From NCBI GenBank assembly GCA_910591455.2, contig OU342806.1, positions 20,232,209-20,296,208 on the forward strand: a DNA stretch of 64,000 nt, written 5' to 3'. The stretch is from Pholis gunnellus (taxonomy: Eukaryota; Chordata; Actinopteri; Perciformes; Pholidae). Below, one piece after another: positions 63,856 to 64,000 of the stretch. Under the pieces are notes generated by a model that was given only the letters and a program-made list of their open reading frames with translations, was not told the origin of the DNA and ran no database searches. Every line of letters begins with the position of its first letter. Position 1 is the first letter of the stretch. The position numbers were made by a program, and so were the translations under genes.

Positions 63856-64000
63856 TTTCAGCGAGTCCTAGTATATATTACAGTATTTGGTTAAGTTTGG
63901 TGATGCATAGAAGCATTTTGGGGTAGTAACATGTCATCATCAACCACAACTGTCAGATATATGATGTAGAGAAAAAAAGTACACTATTTACCACTGAAAT

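Noticed and set aside
1..64000. CRISPR array, phage or bacterial gene cluster
   Set aside because: No regularly spaced direct repeats with unique spacers, no operon-like gene packing; the genes and repeats are those of a fish.

Overview
The window is nuclear DNA of a ray-finned fish, probably a percomorph teleost. The evidence is two forkhead genes in vertebrate order, long CA/TG microsatellites, and many dispersed repeats typical of teleost genomes: a tRNA-derived SINE, a Tc1-like transposon, hAT-like and TTAA-flanked MITE-type elements. Protein-coding content is low. No CRISPR array, operon, bacterial feature or functional tRNA gene was seen.

Layout. Positions 1-169 (minus strand) hold the first 56 codons of foxf2, cut by the window edge just before its forkhead domain, followed by a GC-rich upstream region to about 1650. 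Positions 5165-6755 hold the intronless foxq1 transcription unit, also on the minus strand. The order foxq1 then foxf2 on one strand is the conserved vertebrate FOXQ1-FOXF2-FOXC1 cluster (human 6p25), here with only about 5.5 kb between the foxq1 stop and the foxf2 start. The stretch from 6.8 to 25 kb is non-coding and rich in repeats. It contains a degenerate 21-bp minisatellite, a 37-G tract, one copy of a 260-bp duplicated block, a SINE, and then the second copy of the block. At 25.1-28.05 kb on the plus strand is a small spliced gene that I do not recognise. It has a GC-rich terminal coding exon with a poly(A) signal, a preceding 60-bp exon that joins it in frame, and candidate first and second exons that keep the frame.

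From 28 to 64 kb I see no convincing gene. This stretch holds a Tc1-like element split by a hAT-like insertion (32.0-33.5 kb), TTAA-bounded MITEs (43.8 and 54.8 kb), a foldback element (62.35-62.76 kb), other dispersed repeats, microsatellites, and one isolated exon-like open stretch (54.64 kb). A gene-poor stretch next to developmental forkhead genes is a plausible home for their distal enhancers, but conservation cannot be judged from one sequence.

How the genes work together: Foxf2 and Foxq1 are developmental transcription factors that share ancestry and a genomic neighbourhood. The relation of the unrecognised small gene to them is unknown.
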